Assembly (NCBI GenBank): GCA_016869025.1
Contig: VGFA01000011.1
Span: 1-40,000, forward strand
Reading direction: 5' to 3'
Length of the DNA stretch: 40,000 bases
DNA from: Armatimonadota bacterium
Lineage (GTDB): Bacteria > Sysuimicrobiota > Sysuimicrobiia > Sysuimicrobiales > Humicultoraceae
Positions within the stretch are counted from its first letter, which is position 1; each line of letters begins with the position of its first letter. This document shows positions 16,001 to 23,972 of the stretch, piece after piece. The position numbers and the translations under genes are program-made. The notes under the pieces are model-generated. The model did not search any database, was not told the origin of the DNA, and was given only the letters and a program-made list of their open reading frames with translations.

Positions 16001-16348
16001 GAAGCGTAGAGGGCGCCGGGTGAAGCCAGGGGAAATAGAAGAGGAGCGCTCGCTTCTTCCGACTTTTCACCGTCTTCAGTCGCGCCGCCGGTTCGTACCG
16101 CTCAGTAGGCTATTCTCGGGAGTTACCTCCCAAGAAGACCATCCGGCTTTCGGAGTCCACGTGCGCTACGTTTGACTCGGCTACTTTGCCGTTGGGCTCG
16201 CGCTCCTCTGGCCCGAAACATACCACCGGCGGTCGGGTCAGTCAATCCCCAACGGCCGTTCCCGGGCTGTGGATAGTGTGGGCAAGATCCGAGAGGAAAC
16301 CGGCCCCACCTGCAAGAAGCCACGCAGCGGCATAGCCGGAGGCGACGC
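16001..16348 (+). other. 348-base non-coding region between acpS and nnr
   Basis: No convincing open frame exists on either strand; long minus-strand frames here are the shadow of nnr. Bases 16040-16209 can fold as an extended rod and are listed separately. Downstream of that, CCCGA (16212-16216) can pair with TCGGG (16233-16237). I see no clear -35/-10 pair for either the putative RNA or nnr. The nnr ribosome site is GGAGG at 16338-16342. Confidence 0.6.
16040..16209 (+). ncRNA. candidate 6S-like structured RNA
   Basis: AGAGGAGCGC (16040-16049) is exactly complementary to GCGCTCCTCT (16200-16209). GGGAG-TTAC-CTCCC (16118-16131) sits precisely at the midpoint and would form the apical hairpin. 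Between them, mirror-placed pairings are available: AGTC 16078-16081 with GACT 16174-16177, GCGC 16082-16085 with 16163-16166, GCCGG 16087-16091 with CCGGC 16143-16147, and TTCT 16113-16116 with AGAA 16133-16136. The 5' strand 16056-16077 remains unpaired and pyrimidine-rich, opposite a small hairpin CGGC-TACTTT-GCCG (16178-16191). A closing stem, a central bubble with a 3'-strand hairpin, an apical stem and about 170 nt are features of 6S RNA. The identification is by hand-folding only. Confidence 0.3.
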
Positions 16349-17932
16349 TTGAGACTCCCAACGAGCGAAGAGATGGCCACCCTTGACCGGCGGGCGGCCG
16401 AGGAGTTCGGTGTGCCGACGCTGCTCCTCATGGAGGCGGCGGGCCGGGGCGTGGCCCAGGCGGCCGTCCGGCTGGTAGGCCGCGGCGGCGCGAGGACCGT
16501 TGTGGTCGCGGGGAAGGGCAACAACGGTGGTGACGGGCTGGTCGCCGCCAGGGTTCTGCAGGCGGAGGGGTGGCGGATCCTGGTGGTGCTGATCGCCCGT
16601 GATGCCGAGGTCAGCGGCGACGCCGCGGTGAACCTCCAGGCCGCGCGCCGGGCTGGGGTGGAGATCACGAACCTCGACAGCACGGCGATGCCCGGGCTGC
16701 GAGGGGTGCTGGCAGGCGCCGACCTGGTGGTTGACGGTCTCTTTGGGACCGGGTTTCGCGGCCCGGCGATCGGCCTCTCTGCCAAGACGATCGAGGCCAT
16801 CAATGGCTGCGGCCGGCCGGTTCTGGCCATAGACATCCCTTCCGGGGTGAACGGCGACACCGGTGCCGTGGACGGCCAAGCCGTGCGAGCCACCGCGACC
16901 GTAACGATGGGACTCCCCAAGGCAGGGCTAGTTCTTGTTCCGGGTGCCGTCCACGCCGGACGCATCTGGGTTGCCGACGTGGGACATCCGCCCCGCTTGC
17001 TCAACGATCCCGGAATAGCAACGGCCCTCGTCACGGGCGACATGGTGGACGCGGCGATTCCCCGGCGCCGTCTCGACGCGCACAAGGGCGATGCCGGGAG
17101 GGTTCTGGCGATCGCCGGCTCCATCGGGCACAGCGGCGCCGCGGTCCTGACGGTGCTCGGTGCGCTGCGCGCCGGCGCCGGCCTGGTTACGCTGGGCGTG
17201 CCCGGCGCGATCTACCCGATTGTGGGCCCGGCGGTCATCGAGGGGATGCCGCTGCCGCTTCCCGACAGCGACGGCGCGCTGGCGGCAGAGGCCGCCGGTC
17301 AGGTCATGGACCTGGCGGGATCTGCCGATGTGGTGGCGTACGGGCCGGGGATCTCGCGGCTCCCAGGGCCTGCGGCAGTGGTGCAACGCCTGCTCGCGGA
17401 GTGTCCTGTTCCGCTGGTGCTGGACGCCGACGCCCTGACCATCCTGGCGGGTCTTCCCGGGGAGATGCCCGCTGGCAGGGCCGCGCGCATCCTGACACCT
17501 CATCCCGGTGAGATGGCCCGGTTGCTTCAGTGCACGGTGGACGAGATCCAGCGTCACCGGCTCCAGGCGGCGCGCGCGGCGGCGGCACGGTTCCGGGCAA
17601 CGGTTGTCCTGAAGGGAGCCCGCACCGTCGTCGCCGATCCCTCCGGGGCCGCGTTCGTTATCCCAACCGGCAATCCGGCCATGGCCGCAGGAGGCATGGG
17701 CGACGTGCTCTGCGGGGTAATCGCGGCGCTGGTGGGTCAGGGCCTGCCGGCGACTGCGGCGGCCTGGGCCGGCTCGTACCTGCACGGCCTGGCAGGGGAC
17801 CGGGTCGCGGCCTGCCGGGGTCCGGTGGGGGTGCTGGCGCGCGACGTGGCCGACGAACTGCCCGGCTCTCTCGCTGCCGTCCGCTCCGGATCGGTGACCG
17901 AGGTGGTCACGCCGCTGGGACTGGCCGGCTGA
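16349..17932 (+). CDS. nnr: bifunctional NAD(P)H-hydrate epimerase / ADP-dependent dehydratase
   Basis: A 527-residue fusion that repairs hydrated NAD(P)H. The N-terminal YjeF_N epimerase (about 1-215) shows VVVAGKGNNGGDGLVAARVL and LVVDGLFGTGFRGP with DIPSGVNGDTGAV. The C-terminal ribokinase-like dehydratase (about 230-527) shows AHKGDAGRVLAIAGS, VLDADALTILAG, LTPHPGEMARLL, VVLKGARTVVADP and the ATP/ADP-site GNPAMAAGGMGDVLCG. TTG 16349 is chosen as the start: GGAGG lies six bases upstream and the protein then begins MRLPTSEEMATLD as in the family. The stop overlaps the alr start by one base. It heads a tightly packed run through NfeD. Confidence 0.96.
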   Translation: MRLPTSEEMATLDRRAAEEFGVPTLLLMEAAGRGVAQAAVRLVGRGGARTVVVAGKGNNGGDGLVAARVLQAEGWRILVVLIARDAEVSGDAAVNLQAARRAGVEITNLDSTAMPGLRGVLAGADLVVDGLFGTGFRGPAIGLSAKTIEAINGCGRPVLAIDIPSGVNGDTGAVDGQAVRATATVTMGLPKAGLVLVPGAVHAGRIWVADVGHPPRLLNDPGIATALVTGDMVDAAIPRRRLDAHKGDAGRVLAIAGSIGHSGAAVLTVLGALRAGAGLVTLGVPGAIYPIVGPAVIEGMPLPLPDSDGALAAEAAGQVMDLAGSADVVAYGPGISRLPGPAAVVQRLLAECPVPLVLDADALTILAGLPGEMPAGRAARILTPHPGEMARLLQCTVDEIQRHRLQAARAAAARFRATVVLKGARTVVADPSGAAFVIPTGNPAMAAGGMGDVLCGVIAALVGQGLPATAAAWAGSYLHGLAGDRVAACRGPVGVLARDVADELPGSLAAVRSGSVTEVVTPLGLAG

Positions 17933-19086
17933 TGAACGCGCTCGGCGCCGCTCTTGCGCGGGCACGGTCGCGGACCTGGGCCTCGGTGGACCTGGACGCC
18001 GTGGCGCACAACGTGCGCGCGATCCGCTCTCTGCTTCCCGAGAAGACCGCGTTCATGGCCGTTGTAAAGGCGGACGCGTACGGCCACGGGCTCGTCCCGG
18101 TGTCCGAGGCAGCGCTGGCAGCCGGCGCGTCCTGGCTTGGCGTGGTCACGCCTGGCGAGGCAGCAGAGTTGCTCGCCGCCGGAGTGCGCGCCCGGACCCT
18201 GGTCCTCGGGCCGGTCTCGGCCGGCTGGTTGCCGCGCTTCGTGGACTCTGAGTGCAGGCTGACGGTGGGCACGTTCTCTGCCCTGGAGGCCGTGCAGTCG
18301 CTCGATGGTAAGGCCAGGTTCCGCGTTCATATCAAGGTGGACACCGGCATGACCCGGATGGGCGTGACCGTAGAGGAACTGGCCGGCCTGCTCACCCGCG
18401 TGGATTCCTCGAAGGCGGAGGTGGAAGGCATCTTCACGCACATGGCCTGTGCCAATGCGCCCGATCCAGCGCCGACCCAAGCGCAGTTCGCCGCCTTTGA
18501 GCAGGCGGTTGCGCTCGTGCGGGAGCGGTTCCCTCTGGCGATCGCGCACGCCGCGGCCAGCGCCGCCACCTTCGCCTATCCCGAGGCCCATCTGGACATG
18601 GTGCGCATCGGCATCTCCCTCTACGGGGTCGCGCCTGCGCCGCACCTGACCGTTCCTGCGCTACGACCCGTCATGACGCTCTCTTCGCGCGTGACCCGCA
18701 CCAGGCGCGTTCCGGAGGGGACCCCGGTGTCCTACTGCGGTACCTACCGGACCCCTAAGGCCACCACGATCGCCACTGTCGGCCTGGGTTACGCCGACGG
18801 CTACCCGCGCGTGCTTGGGAACACTGGCCATATGCTCGTGGGTGGCCGCCGCCTTCCGGTGGCCGGCCGCGTGTGCATGGACTACACGATGCTGGACGCC
18901 GGCGACGCGCCGGTCTGCGAGGGCGACGAGGTCATCGTATTCGGCCCAGGGCTGCCCGTGGACGAAGTTTCCGAGGCCGCGGGCACGATCGCCCACGAGG
19001 TGTTCTGCCGCGTGGGCCGCCGCGTGCCGCGCGTCTACCTGCGCGACGGACATTCGGTGGCGGTGGCCGGTGTGGACCCGGAATGA
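17932..19086 (+). CDS. alr: alanine racemase
   Basis: A 384-residue PLP enzyme interconverting L- and D-alanine for peptidoglycan. The PLP-binding lysine lies in FMAVVKADAYGHG (Lys about 46). KVDTGMTRMGV carries the substrate-side residues, MVRIGISLYGV the PLP phosphate region, and VGLGYADGYPR the catalytic tyrosine of the other subunit's active site. The beta domain ends with GRVCMDYTMLDAG and GTIAHEVFCRVGRRVPRVY. ATG 17932 shares an A with the nnr stop. Length is normal. The acpS-nnr-alr order is a conserved Gram-positive arrangement. Confidence 0.97.
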   Translation: MNALGAALARARSRTWASVDLDAVAHNVRAIRSLLPEKTAFMAVVKADAYGHGLVPVSEAALAAGASWLGVVTPGEAAELLAAGVRARTLVLGPVSAGWLPRFVDSECRLTVGTFSALEAVQSLDGKARFRVHIKVDTGMTRMGVTVEELAGLLTRVDSSKAEVEGIFTHMACANAPDPAPTQAQFAAFEQAVALVRERFPLAIAHAAASAATFAYPEAHLDMVRIGISLYGVAPAPHLTVPALRPVMTLSSRVTRTRRVPEGTPVSYCGTYRTPKATTIATVGLGYADGYPRVLGNTGHMLVGGRRLPVAGRVCMDYTMLDAGDAPVCEGDEVIVFGPGLPVDEVSEAAGTIAHEVFCRVGRRVPRVYLRDGHSVAVAGVDPE

Positions 19087-19898
19087 TGCGCGTGGCGTTT
19101 CAAGGTGAGCGAGGCGCCTACAGCGAGGCGGCGGCGATAGCGCACTTTGGGCCGCTGGAACCCCTGCCATGCCGGACGCTCGCCGCGGTCTTCGACGCGG
19201 TGGAGCGCGGCGCTGCGGCCCGGGGAATGGTGCCTGTCGAGAACTCCCAGGCAGGCAGCATCAACGATACCTACGACCTGCTGGTGCGGCGTGCGCTGCA
19301 CATAGTGGGCGAGCACAACCAACGGATAGAGCACTGCCTGCTGGCACTGCCCGAGGAGACGCTGGACTCGATCCGAACGGTGATCTCGCACCCGCAGGCA
19401 CTGGCCCAGTGCGACGCGTTCCTGGCGCGCGGCGGGTGGGAGACCGTGGCCACCTATGACACGGCCGGGAGTGCGCAGCTCGTGGCCGTGGATCGCCGCA
19501 CCGGCGTGGCCGCGATAGCCAGCCGGCACGCGGCCGAGATCTACGGCCTGAAGGTGCTGGCCGAGGGCATCGAGACCAGCCCGGTCAACTTCACCAGATT
19601 CCTGGCGCTCTCGCTTACCCCGACGCCTCCCACGGATCGCGCCAAGACTTCGGTCGTGTTCTCGACGGCCAACATACCCGGTGCGCTCCATCGTGCGCTC
19701 GGGGCGTTTGCCGAGCGCGGCATCAACCTGACGAAACTCGAATCGCGTCCCAGGCGCGACCGCCCATGGGAGTATCTGTTCTACGTGGACATTGAGACGC
19801 ACCGTGATTCGCCCGCGGGCCGCGCCGCGCTGGACGACCTGGCCCTGGTGTCCGCGTTCCTCCGCGTTCTGGGATCCTACCCAAGGGCAGAGGGTTGA
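19083..19898 (+). CDS. pheA: prephenate dehydratase
   Basis: A 271-residue monofunctional enzyme converting prephenate to phenylpyruvate for phenylalanine synthesis. The catalytic domain opens with RVAFQGERGAYSEAAA, continues with GMVPVENSQAGSINDTYDLL and IASRHAAEIYGL, and contains the NFTRF motif with the catalytic Thr (about residue 180). The C-terminal ACT domain shows IPGALHRALGAFAERGINLTKLESRP, where the ESRP motif binds feedback phenylalanine. No chorismate mutase domain is fused. ATG 19083 overlaps the alr stop; ATG 19086 is equally possible. Feedback inhibition by Phe is expected from the intact ACT motif. Confidence 0.96.
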   Translation: MMRVAFQGERGAYSEAAAIAHFGPLEPLPCRTLAAVFDAVERGAAARGMVPVENSQAGSINDTYDLLVRRALHIVGEHNQRIEHCLLALPEETLDSIRTVISHPQALAQCDAFLARGGWETVATYDTAGSAQLVAVDRRTGVAAIASRHAAEIYGLKVLAEGIETSPVNFTRFLALSLTPTPPTDRAKTSVVFSTANIPGALHRALGAFAERGINLTKLESRPRRDRPWEYLFYVDIETHRDSPAGRAALDDLALVSAFLRVLGSYPRAEG

Positions 19899-21529
19899 GC
19901 ACCGCCTGGCCTCGCGTGGCGCCTGCCGGGGACCGCGGGCTCCTCGTGGAGTTCGCCCCTGACCTCTCGCCGGATGTGATCGCACGGGTCCATGGCGCCG
20001 ACCGTCTCCTGAGAGATCTGCCCGGCGTGGTTGAGACGGTCCCAGGGCTTCGGTCGGTGCTGGTCGTGTACAACCCGCTGGAGGTCTCCTTTGACGAGAT
20101 CGCCGGGCGCGGCGAAGCCGTTGCCCGGGCGTCGGCACCGGTGCCTGCCTCGGATGGGGCCCTGGTGGAGATACCGGTTGTCTACGGCGGTACCGCAGGG
20201 CCGGACCTGGAAGAAGTCGCGCGGGCCTGTGGGATCACGCAGTCCGAGGTCATCGCGCTGCACAGCGGGACAGACTACCTGGTCTATATGCTTGGGTTCG
20301 CGCCCGGGTTTCCGTATCTGGGGCTGCTGGCACCGCGACTGCGTATGCCGCGCCGGCCAACACCCCGCATCCGCGTGCCCTCCGGCAGCGTGGCCGTAGC
20401 CGACGCGTTCAGCGGCATCTACCCCCATGAGACCGCGGGCGGCTGGCATCTCCTGGGTCGCACCAATCTGCGCCTGTTCGATCCCAGCAGGATCCAGCCG
20501 TGCCTGCTGCAGCCGGGCGACCGGGTGCGACTAGTGCCGGTTCCACACGGCTCCGCGGCATGGCATGTGGCCCAAGCGGACGCTACGCCCGTCGGCGCGA
20601 TTGGACGCCCGGTCTTCGAGGTGCTGGAACCCGGGCTGATGACGACCGTGCAGGACCGCGGCAGGATCGGGTGGCGGAGGTTCGGTGTTCCCTCGTCCGG
20701 TGCCCTGGATCTGCCTGCGCTGGACGCGGTCAACCGCGTGCTGGGCAACCTGCCCGGAGCCGCCGCCCTTGAGTTGACGTTTCCCGGCCCGAGGATGCGC
20801 GTTCTCTCCGAGGCCGAGATCACCGTTGCCGGCGCCGACCTCGCCGCCCTGGTCAACCGGACCGCACTTGATCCCGAGGAGCCGGTTCGCATGCGTCCCG
20901 GCGATCTGCTCGAGTTCGAACCGCCGCGTGGAGGCCAGTGGCTCTACCTGGGGGTGGCCGGCGGAGTGGAAGTGCCGCCACTGATGGGCAGCCGTTCAGT
21001 CTATGCCCGGGGTGGTCCGGGCGGGCCGTTGGGGCGCGCGCTTCGGGCAGGAGATGTTCTCGGAATGGGAGAAGCAAGCAGCGCCCGGCGCAGGACCCGG
21101 CGGCCCGGCGAACCCTTGACAACAAGGAACGGTCCGGTCCGGGTGGTTCTCGGCCCCCAGGCCGGTGCCTTCACGGCCGAGGCGCAGGCGGCCTTCCTGG
21201 GCCGGGCATACACGGCCACCGCGCAGCGTGACCGCAGCGGGTCGCGGCTGGCAGGTTCGATCCTGGGACACCGGGGCAGCGCCGAGATACTGTCCGATGG
21301 TCTTCTTCCCGGCGCCATCCAGATTCCGGCGGACGGCCGGCCGCTGGTGATTCTCGCCGACGGCCCGACGACGGGCGGGTATCCGAAGATCGCCTGGGTG
21401 ATCGGGCCCGATCTGTGCCGTGTTGCTCAGGCCGGGCCAGGGGAAGAGCTTCGCTTCCAGGCCGTTGCGGTTGAGGCGGCTCACGCCGCGGTCAGAGAGC
21501 ACGCTGGGGTAGCGTGCCGCACGCGATAG
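19895..21529 (+). CDS. fused 5-oxoprolinase subunits PxpB-PxpC (KipI-KipA)
   Basis: A 544-residue fusion starting at TTG 19895 inside the pheA stop. Residues 1-235 are the PxpB/KipI domain: DRGLLVEFAPDLSPDVIARV, ALHSGTDYLVYMLGFAPGFPYLGLL and VPSGSVAVADAFSGIYPHETAGGW. Residues about 240-544 are the PxpC/KipA domain: FEVLEPGLMTTVQDRGRIGWRR, GVPSSGALDLPALDAVNRVLGN, AALELTFPGPRMR, and ADGPTTGGYPKIAWVI near the end. With PxpA these hydrolyse 5-oxoproline to glutamate using ATP, disposing of spontaneously cyclised glutamate. The two are separate genes in E. coli and Bacillus. PxpA (LamB/YcsF) is not in this window. Confidence 0.93.
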   Translation: MSTAWPRVAPAGDRGLLVEFAPDLSPDVIARVHGADRLLRDLPGVVETVPGLRSVLVVYNPLEVSFDEIAGRGEAVARASAPVPASDGALVEIPVVYGGTAGPDLEEVARACGITQSEVIALHSGTDYLVYMLGFAPGFPYLGLLAPRLRMPRRPTPRIRVPSGSVAVADAFSGIYPHETAGGWHLLGRTNLRLFDPSRIQPCLLQPGDRVRLVPVPHGSAAWHVAQADATPVGAIGRPVFEVLEPGLMTTVQDRGRIGWRRFGVPSSGALDLPALDAVNRVLGNLPGAAALELTFPGPRMRVLSEAEITVAGADLAALVNRTALDPEEPVRMRPGDLLEFEPPRGGQWLYLGVAGGVEVPPLMGSRSVYARGGPGGPLGRALRAGDVLGMGEASSARRRTRRPGEPLTTRNGPVRVVLGPQAGAFTAEAQAAFLGRAYTATAQRDRSGSRLAGSILGHRGSAEILSDGLLPGAIQIPADGRPLVILADGPTTGGYPKIAWVIGPDLCRVAQAGPGEELRFQAVAVEAAHAAVREHAGVACRTR

Positions 21530-21550
21530 CACAATAGAAAGGGGGACCCA

Positions 21551-22543
21551 GTGCAGCTAGGACGCCTGCCACGCATCAAGCTGGCCTCACTTCCCACGCC
21601 ACTGGAGGAAGCGCCGTCACTCTCGGCCTACCTGGGGGGACCGCGCATCCTGTTCAAGCGCGACGACATCACCGGGCTGGCGTTTGGCGGAAACAAGGTC
21701 CGAAAGGCCGAGTACCTGATGGGCGAGGCCGTGGATCGCAGTTGCGACGTGGTGATCACCGTCGGCGCGGTGCAGTCGAACCACGCCCGGACCATAGCGG
21801 CCGCCGCGCGCCGCCTGGGGCTGGACGCGATCGCCGTGCTGAGCGGAGAAGAGTCGGCGGAGCGGCAGGGCAACCTGCTGCTTGACTCGGTCCTCGGGGC
21901 GGACGTGCGCATCATCAACACCGACGACAACTACGTCCTCATGGGAGTTGTGGAGGACGTCGCGCGCGATCTTCGTAGGCAGGGACGCACGCCCTACGTC
22001 ATCCCACTCGGGGGCTCGACCCCGCTGGGCGCGGCGGCATTTGCCAACGCCGGGCTCGAGCTGCTGGAGCAGCTCAACGGCCGGGGCATCCGGGCCGATG
22101 CCATCGTGCACGCCAGCGGCTCGGGCGGGACACAGGCCGGACTCTACACCGCGATGAAGGTCACGCAGTCCGGGATCCGCGTGCAGGGAATCAGCGTCGG
22201 GCCGACACGGGAGGTCGTTACTGCCCGTGTCCGCGGCCTGGCCGAGGAACTGGTCACGCTCCTGCACCTCGACTGGAGGCCCCACCCAGACGACATCGTG
22301 GTGACGGACGAATATGTGGGCGAGCGGTACGCGGTACCCACACCCGCCTGTCTCGACGCGATCCGCTTGGTGGCCAGGACCGAAGGGATACTGCTGGACC
22401 CGGTCTACACGGGCAAGGCCATGGCAGGGCTTGTTGACATGGTCCGGCGCGGGCAGTTCGGCCCGGACCAGACCGTTGTTTTCTGGCACACCGGCGGCCA
22501 GCCTGCGCTCTTCGCGTACGCCGGGTGGCTCACCGAGGGATAG
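21551..22543 (+). CDS. D-cysteine desulfhydrase / ACC deaminase family PLP enzyme
   Basis: A 330-residue fold-type II PLP enzyme. The cofactor lysine lies in ITGLAFGGNKVRKAEYL (Lys about 49), followed by the substrate loop VGAVQSNHARTIAAAARRLG. The phosphate-binding loop is HASGSGGTQAGL, and the C-terminal VFWHTGGQPALFAYAG is shared by D-cysteine desulfhydrases and ACC deaminases. D-cysteine desulfhydrase releases pyruvate, sulfide and ammonia. Adjacent alr suggests D-amino-acid handling but does not prove it. GTG 21551 follows AAAGGGGGAC, 21 bases after the PxpBC stop. ACC deaminase activity cannot be excluded without the diagnostic residues being aligned. Confidence 0.88.
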   Translation: MQLGRLPRIKLASLPTPLEEAPSLSAYLGGPRILFKRDDITGLAFGGNKVRKAEYLMGEAVDRSCDVVITVGAVQSNHARTIAAAARRLGLDAIAVLSGEESAERQGNLLLDSVLGADVRIINTDDNYVLMGVVEDVARDLRRQGRTPYVIPLGGSTPLGAAAFANAGLELLEQLNGRGIRADAIVHASGSGGTQAGLYTAMKVTQSGIRVQGISVGPTREVVTARVRGLAEELVTLLHLDWRPHPDDIVVTDEYVGERYAVPTPACLDAIRLVARTEGILLDPVYTGKAMAGLVDMVRRGQFGPDQTVVFWHTGGQPALFAYAGWLTEG

Positions 22544-22555
22544 GAGGAAACTCCG

Positions 22556-23284
22556 GTGTCCGGCCGGGCCGCACCCGTTGTCCTCGCCGTGGCGCTCGTG
22601 GCCGCCGCCCTGGCGGCGCTGCCGGCGGCTGCGGACGAGGCGCTGCTTCGCCGCGCGTTTGGCGCGTTTCTCCAGTCCGCGGAAGAGATGCGGATCGAGG
22701 CGATTCCCGACCTTTACGACGGAGGTTACGCCCGCATCACCGCGACCGGCCGGCGCCTTCTGTTGAACGAGGGCCTGCGCGTTGACGAGGCGATGATTCG
22801 GCTGGTCGGCGTGAGTCTCGATCCTGCCGCGCTCCGGGCCGGCACACTCAAGGTCCTGGACTTCCGCGACAGCGCCCTTCAGGTCAGGGTGCTCCTGCGC
22901 AGTCTCCAGGACTACTTCAACGCCGGTAACGCTTTCGACGACATCCGGCTCTGGGCAGAGGATGGCTACCTGCTGGGGTCCGGGACGGTGCTGTTCCGCG
23001 GCCAGCCTACGAGGCTTCGCATGAAGGGGTTCTTCGCGGCCTCCGGCACCACGGAGGTCTTCTTCTACTTCGACACGCTACACGCCGGCGCGCTGCCGGT
23101 GCCCTCTGCCGTCATCCGCGACCTCGAAAGGCAGTTGAATCCGGTAATGCACCAGCGCCTCTGGCCGGTTACCTTCAAGATCCGCTCGGTCAGGCTGGAC
23201 GCGCACGCGCTGACCATCAGCAGCCAGGGCGAAGGCACGGGTCCGGGGTACGGAGGAGGGCAGCAGCCGGCCTATGCTCCATGA
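22556..23284 (+). CDS. exported LmeA-like (DUF2993) lipid-binding protein
   Basis: A 242-residue protein with a clear signal peptide (PVVLAVALVAAALAALPAAADE, cleavage probably after the AxA). The rest resembles the DUF2993/LmeA fold: residues follow a beta-rich pattern with ALQVRVLLRSLQDYFNAG, GSGTVLFRGQPTRLRMKGFF and a late segment PSAVIRDLERQLNPV then LWPVTFKIRSVRLDAHALTISSQ. LmeA-type proteins bind phospholipids in the periplasm or outer envelope. The C-terminus is a short Gly/Gln tail. GTG 22556 follows GGAGG. The last 11 bases overlap the next gene, so they are co-transcribed. Family assignment is by pattern and moderately sure. Confidence 0.65.
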   Translation: MSGRAAPVVLAVALVAAALAALPAAADEALLRRAFGAFLQSAEEMRIEAIPDLYDGGYARITATGRRLLLNEGLRVDEAMIRLVGVSLDPAALRAGTLKVLDFRDSALQVRVLLRSLQDYFNAGNAFDDIRLWAEDGYLLGSGTVLFRGQPTRLRMKGFFAASGTTEVFFYFDTLHAGALPVPSAVIRDLERQLNPVMHQRLWPVTFKIRSVRLDAHALTISSQGEGTGPGYGGGQQPAYAP

Positions 23285-23972
23285 GGGCAGGTTACCCCTT
23301 ATACTGATAACGACGAAGCAGGGGAGCGTGCCTCATCGGTACGTGGACGCGGTCCGTCTCGCCGGCGGTGATCCCATCGTGGTCGGCCCCGGCGATCGGC
23401 TCCCGGTGACGTTCGACGGGCTGCTGCTCTCTGGTGGCGAGGACGTGCACCCGAGGCACTATGGACAGGAGATAGCTTCTTCGGTGCAGGAGACGCTTAG
23501 GATTGATGATGCGCGCGACATCATGGAACTGGACCTGGCGCACGCTGCGCTCCGGGCCGATCTGCCTGTGCTCTGCATCTGCCGGGGAGCGCAGGTCATG
23601 AACGTGGCTGCCGGCGGCACGCTGTGGCAGGATCTCTCCCTGGCAGGGATTCCTTCCTCCGCGCACTACCAGAGCGGCGGAGACTACTGGGAGACTTCTC
23701 ACGAGGTCATCGTGGAGCCCGGAAGCCGGCTGGCCGCGATCGTCGGTGCGGGTCCCCTGCTTGTGAACTCCTATCACCACCAGGCGGTCGCGGAGGCCGC
23801 GCCCGGGTTGGCGATCACCTCCCGCGCCCCGGACGGCACGATCGAGAGTCTGGAAAGCCGGCGGCACCGATGGGTGATGGCGGTTCAGTGGCACCCCGAG
23901 CGCCTTGTGCGGCACCACCCGGTTCACCTTCGGCTCTTCACCCGGCTAGTGGAGGAGGCCCGTCGCCCATGA
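23274..23972 (+). CDS. gamma-glutamyl-GABA hydrolase-like class I amidotransferase (peptidase C26)
   Basis: A 232-residue cytosolic hydrolase of the PuuD type. The opening ILITTKQGSVPHRYVDAVRLAGG and DGLLLSGGEDVHPRHYG are family marks. The nucleophile Cys103 is in LCICRGAQVMNVAAGGTLWQDL, and the catalytic His-Glu are in MAVQWHPERL near the C-terminus. SYHHQAV is also conserved. Such enzymes cleave gamma-glutamyl amide bonds, for instance in polyamine or peptide degradation; no putrescine genes are present, so the substrate is open. The start overlaps the upstream reading frame by 11 bases and the stop overlaps the NfeD start. Confidence 0.92.
   Translation: MLHEGRLPLILITTKQGSVPHRYVDAVRLAGGDPIVVGPGDRLPVTFDGLLLSGGEDVHPRHYGQEIASSVQETLRIDDARDIMELDLAHAALRADLPVLCICRGAQVMNVAAGGTLWQDLSLAGIPSSAHYQSGGDYWETSHEVIVEPGSRLAAIVGAGPLLVNSYHHQAVAEAAPGLAITSRAPDGTIESLESRRHRWVMAVQWHPERLVRHHPVHLRLFTRLVEEARRP

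Noticed and set aside
16293-16310. GAGGAAACCGGCCCC resembles the RNase P RNA GAGGAAAGUCCGGGC segment
   Set aside because: The required AGUCC is missing, and only about 50 bases remain before nnr, too short for the rest of an RNase P RNA.
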